Source: Nicotiana tabacum (lineage: Eukaryota > Streptophyta > Magnoliopsida > Solanales > Solanaceae). Taken from it: DNA of 64,000 nucleotides. The notes under the pieces were generated by a model, which was not told the origin of the DNA, ran no database searches, and saw only the letters and a list, made by a program, of their open reading frames with translations. Position numbers and translations under genes: made by a program. Numbering within the stretch: the stretch's first letter is position 1; the number at the start of each line of letters is the position of its first letter. The stretch spans positions 104,943,161 through 105,007,160 of the forward strand of contig NC_134087.1 of NCBI RefSeq assembly GCF_000715075.1, in the 5' to 3' direction. Positions 48,143 through 60,130 of this stretch are shown here, one piece after another.

Positions 48143-48344
48143 ACCAAAACAAAAAGCCAAATTCCCCCAAAAGTGAAACTGGAGCAGATGACATAGTGGT
48201 TCGGTGATAAGCCCACTAGAACGGTTCTGAAGATGTAATTCCGTCCAGATTCTTTTTGCCCAAACCTTGTCCAAGTCCTTCTGATCAATTGGAAAAGGCG
48301 TTGGAATTAGAAAACACAACTGCTTGGATCTGACACTATCAAAA

Positions 48345-48530
48345 TGAGAGAAATAAAATGAGAGTCTTATCGGTGAAAACCTACGGGCACCATAAGGCGA
48401 CAGTGAGCAGAGAAAATGAAAATGAGAGAGCTTAGTTAGTGAAAACTCGTAAAGAGCACTATCAGGCGACAGTGAGAAGAGAAATAAGAGAGGTCGATTG
48501 GCAAAAACCCACAAAGGGCGCCGTTGATCG
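48345..48530 (+). repeat. Triplicated GGTGAAAACC / GGCACCATAAGGCGA unit, B
   Basis: Three degenerate tandem copies. The first retains CGGTGAAAACC and GGGCACCATAAGGCGA, and the later two drift. Counterpart of 35711-35890 in D. Confidence 0.6.
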
Positions 48531-49430
48531 AAAAGAAGAAACCCCTCACCACCACTGGTATCGAAAGAGTCTTAGCAAGGTTTCTTGGTTCCAGAACACG
48601 GGTCGCAATGAGTTTATTAGAAGTTGAATGGTTGTGCAGATCGAGCATCCAGTCCAAGAAGCATGTCATGTCTATTTGAAGCCTGCATGCACCCCAGATA
48701 AGTCCTTCCTTCCTTCCCGAAAGAGACACTTCTCATTAAACTCATTATTCTTGCCTTTTGTTTACTTTTTCCTTGAATCCCTTTCGGTCTAACTCTATTT
48801 CCGAAACTAATACAAATAAAAAGGTGGCAAGATTGGCTTTATAGGGCTCTGCCTAACAAAAGCTAAAGAAAAGTACCCAGCCTCAGCGGGTGCATCAAGT
48901 TGATCATGACTGGCCATGATGGCTGATACCTTGAAATCAATGTTATTGAAAAAGAAAAGAAAGTCAAAGGCAAAAGTCCTAAAGGCGGAATAAAGTGAAA
49001 GGGTCGAAGCCCCACGCGGGCGAGTCATCATGAAATCTTAAAAGTTGAGTCCCTCGGTTTGAAAGAGAGATCAAGCTCCAGAAAACCAGCAAGCAACAAA
49101 GGTTCTCACCAAAGCTGGTCCGAGATCGAGTAATCAAAACCATCAAGGCCACAAAACCAACCACCGTTTCAAAACTAACAATTGTTCTTTATTTGAAAAT
49201 TGAAACAGGTGCAGCCCAAGGCAACTGTGCAAAAGCAGGTGCAGTCGAAAGAAAAGCTGCGCAAAAGCTAGAAACAGCTTCGCAGTAACAATTAGCCCAA
49301 CAGGGAAATTTAACTCCAAATTCTTTCCTGCATTTTATTGAAATAAAATTAAATGAAAAAAGGATAATGAAAAAAAAAATCCAAACAAAATGATAGCTTA
49401 GATTCCCAACCTCAATCTGTTACTTTTCTG

Positions 49431-50345
49431 CCAACATTAGGGCTCCAATCCCAGATTTGAGCCTTTTAGACATAAGGCCTCCATTCCCTAGTCACCTTTT
49501 TCCAACATTAGGGCTCCAATCCCTGAGTTGAGCCTTTTTAGACATAGGACCTCCATTCCCTAGTCGCCTTTTACCAACATTAGGGCTCCAATCCCTGAGT
49601 TGAGCCTTTTTAGACATAGGGCCTCCATTCCCTAGTCGCCTTTTGCCAACATTAGGGCTTCAATCCCTGAGTTGAGCCTTTTTAGACATAGGGCCTCCAT
49701 TCCTTTGTCGCCTTTTGCCAACATTAGGGCTCCAATCCCTGAGTTGAGCCTTTTTAGACATAGGGTCTTCATTCCCTAGTCGCCTTTTGCCAATATTAGG
49801 GCTCCAATCCTTGAGTTGAGCCTTTTTAGACATAGGGCCTCCATTCTCTAGTCGCTTTTCTGCCAACATTAGGGCTCCAATCCCTGAGTTGAGCCTTTTT
49901 AGAGATAGGGCCTCTATTCCCTAGTCGCCTTTTGCCAACATTAGGGCTTCAATCCCTAAGTTGAGACTTTTTAGACATAGGGCATCCATTCCCTAGTCGC
50001 CTTTTGCCAACATTAGGGCTCCAATCCCTGAGTTGAGCCTTTTTAGACATAGGGTCTCTATTCCCTAGTCGCCTTTTGCCAACATTAGGGCTCCAATCCC
50101 TAGTTGAGCCTTTTTAGACATAGGGCCTCCATTCCCTAGTCGCCTTTTGCCAACATTAGGGATCCAATCCCTGAGTTGAGCCTTTTTTGACATAGGGCCT
50201 CTATTCCCTAGTTGCCTTTTGCCAACATTAGGGCTCCAATCCCTTGAGTTAAGCCTTTTTAGACATAGGGCCTCCATTCCCTAGTCGCCTTTTGCCAACA
50301 TTAGGGCTCCAATCCCTGAGTTGACATTTTAGATATAGGGCTCCT
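49431..50345. repeat. 72-bp tandem array in the B 3' region
   Basis: About 13 copies of a 72-bp unit containing CCAACATTAGGGCTCCAATC and TTTTAGACATAGGGCCTCC. Successive CCAACATTAG starts are 72 bp apart. It is unrelated in sequence to the 41-bp D array but sits at the corresponding place between the triplicated unit and the polypurine tract. Confidence 0.95.
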
Positions 50346-51121
50346 TCCCCTGATCTTTTCCCTTCCAGATAGATGCAATCCTTATTTTATTTGTTTTCAA
50401 AAAAAAGGGGGGGATGGTTTAATTTACGTTGCAAATAACTCATGAAATTTTCCTAGTGAAAACTGGGGCAGAGAAAAGTTTCGTTTGTCTGGTTTGGTGT
50501 CTGAGCAGGTTTGACCTCGAGGCGCAGGATTCGAGATGACCAAAAGAATGAGTCTTAATCCAAAACAAAGAAAAGGAGAAAAAGAACAAAAAATAAAGAA
50601 GTGAACTCAAAGGTTGAAACGGAGAAGGATGCAGACTGCTCAAGATATGATTGAAGTCACAAGCTTCGCATGTCCCGCCTTGATCTAAAACTGAAGAATG
50701 AACCAGCGGTTACAGCTGACGAGCATCAATATTCAGATCGGAGTCTGCAGCAAGACCTAACCAAGACTCAAGATCCAGCGTCAAGAGATTTATAGATAGG
50801 AATCTTGTAACTCGTAGTTGATAGGCCTAGCTAGCTTAGCTTTTGATTTTCCTTTTGGTGTAATAAGAAGGTCAGCAAGCAGTAGCAGCAGCAGCAGTAG
50901 TGAAATAACAACTCCTAGTAGTCCCAGCTACCAAAATTTCCAAAACTATACTGACCTGATTCCTTTATAGCCAAGGATATGTAGGCAACCTTGAAGCAAG
51001 GTTCGATCAAACTCTTTTCAAAATGCTTCTCATAGAGTGTCAAACGGGCAAAAATCCCTCATAATTGCTCATTTTGTCTTTGCCTAAAAACCCTTCGTGT
51101 CTCCGACCAAAGAGGGGCAGC
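50346..51121 (+). other. Element B distal 3' region and polypurine tract
   Basis: Non-coding. It includes the terminal iterated motif (50941-51012), a short AGC/AGT-rich run (50880-50905), and the polypurine tract AAAGAGGGGCAGC (51109-51121), identical to that of D. Confidence 0.8.
50941..51012 (+). repeat. Iterated structured motif, copy 7 (B, before PPT)
   Basis: AAACTATA, CTGACC before TGATTCC, GGATATGTAGGCAACC, then GGTTCGATCAA. The arms pair with one mismatch. Confidence 0.65.
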
Positions 51122-54100
51122 TGGGAGCACGTGATTTTTGCCTCGCATGAATTACTCCTACAGAGTCTCCAAAATTTTAGGATTTTTCTTTTTATTTATT
51201 TGGTTTTTAGGAATTAATTGCCCAATTTTTGTGTTTGTTTACATTTTGTGAGCATATTTAATTTTATTTAAATCATAAAAAAATAGAAAAAAATATCACG
51301 CATTGCATTTAGGATTTAATTTTATATTTTTAGATTAATTAGTAAATTAGTTTGTTTTACGAAAATGGAAAAACCACAAAAATAACTCATTTTTGCATTT
51401 TAATTTTTAGCTTCGAATTTTGGTAGTTTTCTTTTGATTTGGTATTTAATTAGTTGTGATAATTATTATTTAGAGTTAATTAATTTAATTTGGTAGGATA
51501 ATTTGGTTTAGGGATTAATTTAGGTTTTATTTCTAATTTTTTAAAATAAAAGATGTTTTTAAAATAAAAAGAAAATGGGAAAAGGAAAAGAAGTGAAAAG
51601 AATCAGATTTTTGGGCCAAATCCCTGAAATTCCTCAAAGCCCAATTAATTCAACCCCTATACCCGACCAAACCAGCCCAGATCCGCATCCCAACCTGGTC
51701 CAAACCCCACCAGTAACCAAAACGACGTCGTTCCAATGGTCTTGATCGGGACCGTTGATTTCTTTCCATCGGGTGGTCCAGAACTAAGCCTCATTTTAAA
51801 TATAACTATCCTAAGCTTACCCCCTCCCCCCATCAAACGCATCTCTCATCTCACCCCCTCTCCTCAGAGACTCCGCCGAGCTCCGCCCTAAAACCACCAG
51901 CCGGCGTCCAAACGCCTTGAAATTAATACCAACTACTCTCCTCCACCTACACATCCCAAACCCTCGATCGCTTCTCCTCAAATCCACCCAGAATTCATCG
52001 AATTTCAGATCAAAACTCGAAACCCTAGCGTCGCCACGATGTTCTCCGGTGGTGGCACCATCTCTGTTCAACCCTAAATCAACACCAGAGAACCTCCAAG
52101 GCTCCCTCATTCTAAATTCCCATTTTCCTTCCCTCGAATCCCCCTCAAACCGCTCGAATATTGGGTCATAAGAAAGCCCTAATTCCTTAAACTCGAATCC
52201 AACGAGCCTTTTGAAGATTCTAGGCTGTAATGGCCTTTACTCGTGTGTTTTCACATGAAAACATGCGATTAAAGGCCGTTCTTGTCAAGAAATCGAAGGA
52301 GTTCTTCAAGTTGGTTCAAGTCCGTCATGAGCTACTGTAGGTATTTCTTTTTCAGTTTTCTTTTGTTAGTCTTCTTTACTTCTTCTTTCATTTTTTTACC
52401 TTTCATTTCCATCTGCTTCTCCCTCTTCTTTTAAACTCTTTGTTTTCCCAGTTTTAGAGTCGTCCTTGACATGCATGTTAGTTTTCTTGTCTTTAATTAA
52501 TTAGTGTAAACATTTCATTATTATTTAGTTTCAATTTCATTAAATGTTTGTTCATTAGTTGAATTTCCAAAAGTTGCTCGAATTGCTTATTTATTTTGTT
52601 TTGCTTCAGTTAATTTGGTTCTGATTGTATTTGGGCCTGGGGTTCATGCCTATAGATTCAGGCTCATGGTTTGAGTTAATTCAACCTAGGGTCAACCTGA
52701 CCCATACCCGTTTGGTCTATCTGGTAAAAAACAGGGTAACTAAGGGTTATTTCTGGGTAATGTACTAAGAGAATCTCTCAAGTAACTACCTGAGAAGCTT
52801 CCCAGAAGCTGCATAATATACTTACTTGACCAACAAGTCAGTAAATGAAAGATTAAGCAGCAAAGAGGAAAATTTGAAAAGGACTAAAATGAAAAACTAA
52901 ATTCTTAAGGCTGCCCTAGTAATTTTCCTATAAAGGCATAGTTACTTAGGGTTCAATTAAGATTTTAGAGATTGGAGGGATTGGAAAAAAGCTAAGAAAA
53001 CTCAGAAAAAGAGAACGGCTGAAAATTGATGAAAAATCATTGTTCCATTGCAAGTCTTTAGCGATTTCTTAAGTTCCTACTCCCTGAAAAGGTCTTCTGG
53101 TTAATATAACTCAAATGGATTGAAATTGGGTGTTTGGATATCGGTTTTGAAGTTTGCTTTGTCATTTGCTCGAGTGAGGTTGCCTTTTATTGTTTTCAAA
53201 CTCAATTTGGTTGAGCTAGTGTTGATGTTGTTTGCTTGCTGCTGTTCTGTTGCTGATTCCCTTCCTTCCTTCTTATTTGCTTTCCCAGGTACCTTCTTAG
53301 CTCATGACTGAGGAGTGATTTCGAACATGTAATAGAGTGGAATTTCTGTCAAATGAAGATTGCATTCAAAGCTGATTTTCCCTTATTCCTTTACTGTTTC
53401 CCATGTTCTGTAATTAGTCTTTGAACTATAAGTGTCAATTAGGTTCTATTTTCTCTGAAATGGTGTATGTGAAAGTAACCTGCAGTAGTGCGTTACATTT
53501 GCACATAACTATGGACTGTGATTGAGGTGTTCAAATGGTTGAAACTGTCCTGTTTCTTTTGATTCCATGGTCTTAACTTAGAAGCATGTGGATGTAGATC
53601 ATAAATCTATTTTTTCATAGCTTAGTTCCTAAATACCCTGAATCCTTGAAGTCATTTCTCCTGCTTATGTTACTCTTTCAACATTAGTGTTGAATCTGTT
53701 GTTACATTTGCTACTTAAGTTTTCTTATTTCTTTCTGATTATATGTTGTGAAAGTTGAAACTATGCTCTTAAAAGTTTAGTACCATGTTGGATTTGGTGG
53801 TAGAAAATCTATGTAGTAGATACATATTTGGTTTTGAAAATGGTCTGATATGAAAAAAGGGAACGATGGTCGAAGTTATTTTTTTAGATTAAAAGTGTAC
53901 TGATCTGATATGGGTTGTGAATAAGCTGGTTAAATTGGCATTAGTGTTTAAGTTTCAGAATGTTTAGCTAGCTCAAAAGTAAAGTTAGTTCAATTACATG
54001 TTTTCACATAGTCTTGGTTACCTTGTACGTAAATGATTTTTGCACAAATGTTTGGCTTTAAAAATGGGATCCAATGCTGGCTCAACTGAAGAACAGTTCA

Positions 54101-55142
54101 TTACGGGCTCAATTGCACGCCCCAGATCGATGAAGTATTCGCTGCTTCGATTGGGCTTATTTTGGGCCCAAGCCTGAAAGCATCGTAAATGGATTGTTTA
54201 CCCTTTTGTTATCTGGTTTTGTTTGTTTCATCATATGCAGCTCTTTCATTTAGTTGCTTTAACGTGGAAGTAATTTCCTTTTAGACAATTGTTTGCTTTA
54301 ATACTATGTCGGCTAGTTGTTTTATTGGTTTGAACAATTAATTAGAATCCCTTTAAGTTTTTCCTTAATTAACTAGTTTTTCTAAAATGGATCTGAGGTG
54401 AGCCATAGTAGATAGTAACTAGTTTATGGCCCTCCAAACTTTAGTTTGAATATCCTTTCAAAATGGAATTGAGGTGCACCGCGCCAAATAAAATCTCAAA
54501 TGCGTGACCCTCATTTAATTACTTTTTTTAAAAAAATCTTTAGAATTCGAGGCATGCCATTAGTTAAATTTTTTATGGCCCTCGCAAACTTGAAAGTGCG
54601 TAGTTGCTTTAGGCGTGCTAATTAAATCAATTTCCTTAACTCGGGTGTGCATTTCATGTGACCCAACTACAATTCTCAACAACGTTAAATAAAATGTGTC
54701 GTGGATCGCAGGTTCATTTCATGTGGCGCGGTTCAAGGCGCGTTTTAAATAACGTTGAATCTTCCTAAAATTAATTAAAGGCGGCTAATAAGTTAAAATG
54801 TACCATAGGCTAAAACATGTATTAAAATCAGACAATAGGCCAATTATGATAGTTTAAGTGACCGTGCCAGAACCACGGAATCCGGGGGTGCCTAACACCT
54901 TCCCTCGGGTTTACAGAATTCCTTATTCAGAACTTCTGGTTCGCAGACTTCAAAAGAAAAGTCGAAATCTTCCTCGATTTGGGATTTAAAAATAAACCGG
55001 TGACTTGGGACACCAGAAAACAAACCTTCCCAAGTGGCGACTCTGAATTTAATGAATAAATAATCCCATTTCGAATAATGTCACTTAAAGTGGAAAAACT
55101 CCCTTGTACTACCTTCAGGTAGTGTAAAAAGGAGGTGTGACA
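51122..55142 (+). repeat. Element B 3' LTR (full length)
   Basis: 4021 bp from TGGGAGCACGTGATTTTTGC to GTGTGACA. It keeps the region lost from the 5' LTR: AACGACGTCGTT (51721-51732), a TATA-like TTTAAATATAA (about 51794) and a C-rich leader. The distal half (52100-55142) is 3-4% divergent from 7833-10864 by eye. Its first base after TG differs (TGGGAG versus TGTGAG). Confidence 0.93.
51721..51732. promoter_or_regulatory. AACGACGTCGTT palindrome in B U3
   Basis: 12-bp perfect palindrome about 65 bp before a TATA-like sequence, matching the core and position of the longer D palindrome. Absent from the deleted B 5' LTR. Confidence 0.65.
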
Positions 55143-56446
55143 CATAGTAGGCTCGCTCATAAGTGCTCGGCCATACTAGGCTTTGTATCTCGACCAACTA
55201 GGTTCGCTCATAGGCGCTCGGCCACATCAGGCTCGGTATATATCTTACCATTTGATCAGAGGTTGCCCAATAGAGACCTGCCCATTGATTATAGCTCAAT
55301 GATAATGAAAATACTTTTAATACTGTATATATGTAAACTCTCTACTCTTTTGACCGAAAGAAGGAAATACTCAACTGAATATACAGTCCCGATAAGAAGA
55401 ATATGGTAACTTACAAAACTAGAAAAATATATATAATTAGCGTGACTAGCAAAATATACGCAAATTCCAGGATACAAATTTTTCTTTATGCCTCGTTATC
55501 AAACTTGTGTAATTACGATATCATGCTAAAATGAAGGAAAAGCTTAGCATTAACATACCTGGAGTGGGGAAACTCAGTATAATATTTCGTTAGAAAACCT
55601 TCATTGATTGAACGAAATTTGCCTCTGCTCCTTAAAGATTCACGGACAAAATTTGTTTCTGTTTTCTAAAATTTTGGAATGAATCAGTGTTTCCTTGAAA
55701 TTTTTGAGAGGAAACGTTTCTGTTTCTTTGCAATTTTGGAAAGAAACTTCTTCCAACTTAAACTAACGTTTATTTTGGTTTGAAATTGATAAAGGAAAAT
55801 GTTTCTGATTCTTCAAGTCATGGAAAGAATTTACTTGATTTACTTGAATCCTTAGCAGATAAGGCTCTTGGTTGTTAAAATCAAAGGCATAATGTTTGGA
55901 TAATGCCTACAAAAAGTCTTTCTTGATAAGACTTATAATTTAGCCCTTTTGTAACTTTTAAGACACATGTAATGGTGAATCAATGAGTCACCTTTAACAA
56001 AGGGCGGGAGGGGGCTGCCACGTTCTCTTGGGGGGTGATTTGTTAATTTTTATCCACTTATTAGTTAACCGGGTAATGTTTCATTATCCGGTAATTAATC
56101 TATTACCCGTATAATTTAAAAATTACCACAAATTAATTAAAATTCTATCTATTTTCAAAATACTTTATATATACTTTATATATTATACTACCGTGGTCAT
56201 ATGGTACCTTGGATGGTACTAGTTTATAATTATCGGGTATTATTACTTGATCCGTATTTTATCCCAAATTGGCCATTTTCAACGAAACTCGTTTTCTCTA
56301 ATTCGTGCATCCTTTATCCTTCATGAAACTTATTTATCGCTTGTTATAAATAGCATAATACATTAACGTCAAGATGATCTCACCCCCGAGTCTATGTCAA
56401 TTAACTGGAGACGAAATTTTAACGTACAAAAATGTGAGATGTAACA
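55143..56446 (-). repeat. Element A 3' LTR, part after B
   Basis: Begins with the second CATAG (55143-55147) and is colinear with about 62400-63625. It ends ...GTGAGATGTAACA. On the minus strand the AAATGGGGGAAAGA polypurine tract (56447-56460) adjoins it. Confidence 0.92.
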
Positions 56447-56663
56447 TCTTTCCCCCATTTAGAAACATTCATACTCGAATGTTCATCTCCCTGTGATCCA
56501 TATAACTTTGGCAGGGTTGCCTTTATAACAACACTACTACCAACTCTCCTTGTAGAAGCTTAATAATCCAACCCCACACCGGACCACAATTATCAATAAC
56601 GACAATGGCCTCACGTGACCAATGACAATAATCAACACAAGAATTTATACACGTACCTTATAA

Positions 56664-57962
56664 TTATGACATCTCAGTCAGACCCTTCTCTGGAGGAGGA
56701 AATAAGTAGGGATATCTAGACTTCATGTTTTTCTCGGCCTCCGAAGTCATCTCTTCCACATTTTTATTTCTCTAAAGTACTTTCACGGAGGCTACCTCCT
56801 TATTCCGCAGCTTGCGGATTTGTCGTTCTAGGATGGAAATTGGAACTTCCTCGTATGATAAGTTCTCTGTAATCTGTACATCATCCTTGGGCACTACTCG
56901 GGTAGGATCATCAATGCACTTCCATAACATAGATACTTGAAAAACCGGATAGACAGACTCCAATTTCGAGGGCAATTCTAACTCATATGCTACTTGGCCC
57001 ACTCTCCGAATGATCCTATAAGGTCCAATATACCATAGGCTAAGCTTGCCTTTCTTGCCAAACCTCATCACACCTTTCATAGGTGACACCTTTAAGAATA
57101 CACAGTCATTAACCTCAAATTCTAAATCTCGTCGCCATACGTTAGAATATGACTTCTGACGACTCTGAGCTATCAATAGTCGCTACCGGATAAGCTTTAC
57201 TTTTTCTATGGCCTGCTAAACCAGGTCTGGCCCATGTAACCCAGATTCTCCAACATTAAACCACCCTATGGAAGATCTGCACCTGCGCCCATATAAAACC
57301 TCATACGGAGCCATCTGGATATTGGAGTGGTAACTGTTATTATATGCAAACTCGATAAGAGGTAGATGTTCATCCCAACTTCTTTTAAAATCCAGCACAC
57401 ATGCTCGCAACATATCCTCGAGCGTCTAAATCGTACGCTCGTCTTGTCCATCCATTTGTGGATGAAAATTTGTGCTGAGATTCACCTGAGTTCCTAGACC
57501 TTCCTGAAATGACCTCCAAAAATGTGCTATAAACTGGGCTCCACGGTTAGATATAATAGATACGGGTACTCCGTGTAGTCGCACTATCTCCTTAATATAT
57601 AATTTTGCATAATCCTCTGCTGTATATATAGATCTAACCGATAGAAAATGAGTTTATTTCGTGAGCCTGTCGACTATCACCCATATGGAATCAAACATAC
57701 GATGGGAATGAGGTAAAGTTGCAATAAAGTCCATGTTTATCGCCTCACATTTCCATGTTGGGATCTCTATAGTCTGCATTAGCCCTCCGGGCTTCTGGTG
57801 CTCTATTTTCACCTACTGGAAACTAGTGCATTGAACGACATACTCAGCAATGTTCTTCTTCATATCGTTCCACCAATACACCTCCTTAATGTCATGATAC
57901 ATCTTCGTCGACCCAGGGTGAATAGAGTACCATAATTAATGTGCCTCTGACATAATCCTGTC
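56664..57962 (-). pseudogene. Element A integrase and chromodomain-like tail
   Basis: Minus-strand translation gives [19 protein letters not shown], where the second Cys of the CxxC finger is lost (CTSF). Then come [21 protein letters not shown] (the second catalytic Asp of DDE is Asn here), MDGQDERTI and a stop in place of Gln, and IEFAYNNSYHSNIQMAPYEV. The tail continues GKLSLWYIGPYRIIRRVGQV and SILERQIRKLRNKEVASVKV, then a stop (56772) and NVEEMTSEAEKNMKSRYPYL. This tail is the chromodomain of Del/Tekay chromoviruses, which targets heterochromatin in that family. Multiple stops and lost residues make it dead. Confidence 0.88.
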
Positions 57963-60130
57963 TCATAGCCCTGCTACATATGGAACACACAAACGACCCA
58001 TGTATCGCAGAACCCCATATCCTTTGAGTTCTAACACCGGCTTCTTCTGTTGGGGAACTCGCTCTCTAAACTTTACTAACTCGGGATCCTCGTACTGCCT
58101 CTCATTTACTTTAGCTATGAGAGATGATTTTGCAGCATTTTGGGGTACAACTCCTCCATTGCCAGAGTCTACTAACCGAATCCCCAAACAAGCCAATTGA
58201 TGAATCTCTCTTGATAATTGTCTTTTCTCGGCCTCTACATATGCTAAGCTACCCATAGATCGGCGACTTAAGGCTTCTGCTACAACATTAACTTTCCCTG
58301 GATGGTAGAGAATGTTAACATCATAGTCTTTTAATAACTCAAGTCATCGCATATGTCGCAAATTCAACTCTTTTTGCTTGAAGATATATTGCAGGCTTTT
58401 ATGATCTGTGAACACCTCAACATGAACCCCATATAAAGAATGCCGCCATATCTTAAGTGCATGGACAACCGTAGCTAATTCGAGGTCGTGGGTCGGATAA
58501 TTCTTCTCATGCTTCTTTAACTGCCGTGAAGCATACGCAATTACTTTCCCATGTTGCATCAGGAAACATCCTAACCCGACACCTGAGGCATCACAATACA
58601 CGGCATAACCATCTAGACATTCTGGAAGTGCTAGAACTGGTACTGAGGTCAACCTGTTCTTAAGCTCTTGGAAACTCTACTCACATGCCTCTGTCCACTA
58701 AAACTTATTCGCTTTCTGCGTCAGTTTTGTTAATGGTGCTAAAAGAGAAGAAAAACCCTCTAAGAACCTCCGGTAATATCCTACTAAGCCTAGAAAGCTA
58801 CGAATCTCTGTCGGAGTGGTAGGTTTAGGCCAGGATTTCACAACCTCAATCTTCTGAGTGCCTACCTTTATACCTCCGTCGGATACAATATGCCCCAAGA
58901 ATGCTACGGACTTTAACCAGAACTCACACTTAGAAAACTTAGTATGTAATTATACAATTATTATTACGGAGGGTTTGGAGTACTGCCCGCAGGTGATCCA
59001 CATGTTCATCCTCTAAACGTGAGTAAATTAGATTATCATCAATAAATACTATTAAGAATAGAACCAAATATGGCCGAAATAGGCTATTTATCAAGTCCAT
59101 AAATATGGTAGGTGCATTCGTCAACCCGAAGGACATAACAAGGAACTGAAAGTGGCCATATCGGGTCCTAAAGGCTGTCTTGGGAATATCTTTCTCCCGA
59201 ACTCTAACCTTGTCATACCCCGACCTCAAATCTATATTTGAAAAGCATCTAGCTCTCTACAACTGATCAGACAAGTCGTGTATCCTTTGAAGGGGATACT
59301 TATTCTTAATAGTTACCTTATTCAGTTGCCTATAATCGATACAAATCCTTAGCGAGCCATCTTTCTTCCGCACAAACAGTATCGGTGCACCCCAAGGTGA
59401 AGTACTGGGCCTGATGAAACCTTTCTCCAGCAAATCTTTTAATTGCTCCTTCAACTTCTTCAATTCTGCAGGTGCCATTCTATACAGAGGGATAGATATT
59501 GGTTGCGTTCCTGGAAGCAAATCGATGCCAAAATCAATCTCTCGCTCTGGAGGAATACTTGGAAGTTCATATGAAAATACATCCGCGTACTCCTTTACTA
59601 TTGGAATAGATTGAAGTGTAGGTATCTTAGCATCTGTATCTTTAACTCTCACAATATGATAAATGCACCCTTTTGCGATCATTTTCCTCGCCTTCAGATA
59701 GGAAATAAACCTGACTCTAGGTGTCGCTGTTTTACCTACCCATTCAAGGACTGGCTCACCTGAAAAATGAAATCTGGCTGTCTTTGCTCGACAATCAAAT
59801 GTGTCATAACAAGCTGCCAACCAGTCTATGCCCATGATAACATCAAAATCCAACATCTCTAGCTCAACTAGGTCGGTTGAGGTCTGACGAGCACAAATTG
59901 ATATCGTACTACCTCAGTAAACGCATCTAGCGATAATCGATTCTCTAACCGGTGTAAATACCGCAAAAGGATCACTTAGTATTTCAGGCACTATACCAAA
60001 TTTTCGTGCGACAAATGGGGTAATACATGATAAAGTAGATCATGGGTCTATCAAGGCATAAACATCGTGAGAACAAATGGTCAACACACCTGTCACAATG
60101 TCTGGTAAGGACTCTTGGTCTTGTCGACCT
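57963..60130 (-). pseudogene. Element A protease, RT and RNase H
   Basis: The protease reads GVLTICSHDVYALIDP and then TGA where the active-site Gly is expected (60040-60042). [10 protein letters not shown] follows, then RT with [50 protein letters not shown] and FIDDNLIYS (normally FIDDILVYS). RNase H has [35 protein letters not shown] and [11 protein letters not shown]. The linker to integrase follows (SLAYVEAEKRQL). Fragments change frame and contain stops between 58653 and 59256. Order and motifs are those of Ty3/gypsy chromoviruses. Confidence 0.88.

Larger units (their letters stand above)
47898..49430 (+). other. Element B proximal 3' region
   Basis: Non-coding. It has the iterated motif (48081-48142), ACTGGAGCAG (about 48180), the triplicated GGTGAAAACC unit (48345-48530) and unassigned sequence up to the 72-bp array. 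The minus-strand ORFs here lack domains. Confidence 0.6.
7588..55142 (+). mobile_element. Element B: giant Tat/Ogre-type Ty3/gypsy retrotransposon
   Basis: Starts TGTGAGCAC at 7588 and ends GTGTGACA at 55142, flanked by CATAG, inserted in the left LTR of A. Without C and D it is about 21 kb. Order: 5' LTR, primer site, leader, ORF1, spacer, gag, protease, G-patch-like segment, intron, RT, RNase H, second RNase H, integrase, tandem-repeat 3' region, polypurine tract, 3' LTR. ORF1 upstream of gag, the second RNase H, the pol intron and the great length are the marks of the Tat/Ogre lineage. Many stops and frameshifts make it non-autonomous. Confidence 0.92.

Noticed and set aside
49660..50277. 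Repetitive minus-strand frames over the 72-bp array
   Set aside because: 72 is divisible by three, so an open unit gives a repeating peptide. There is no start context or domain.
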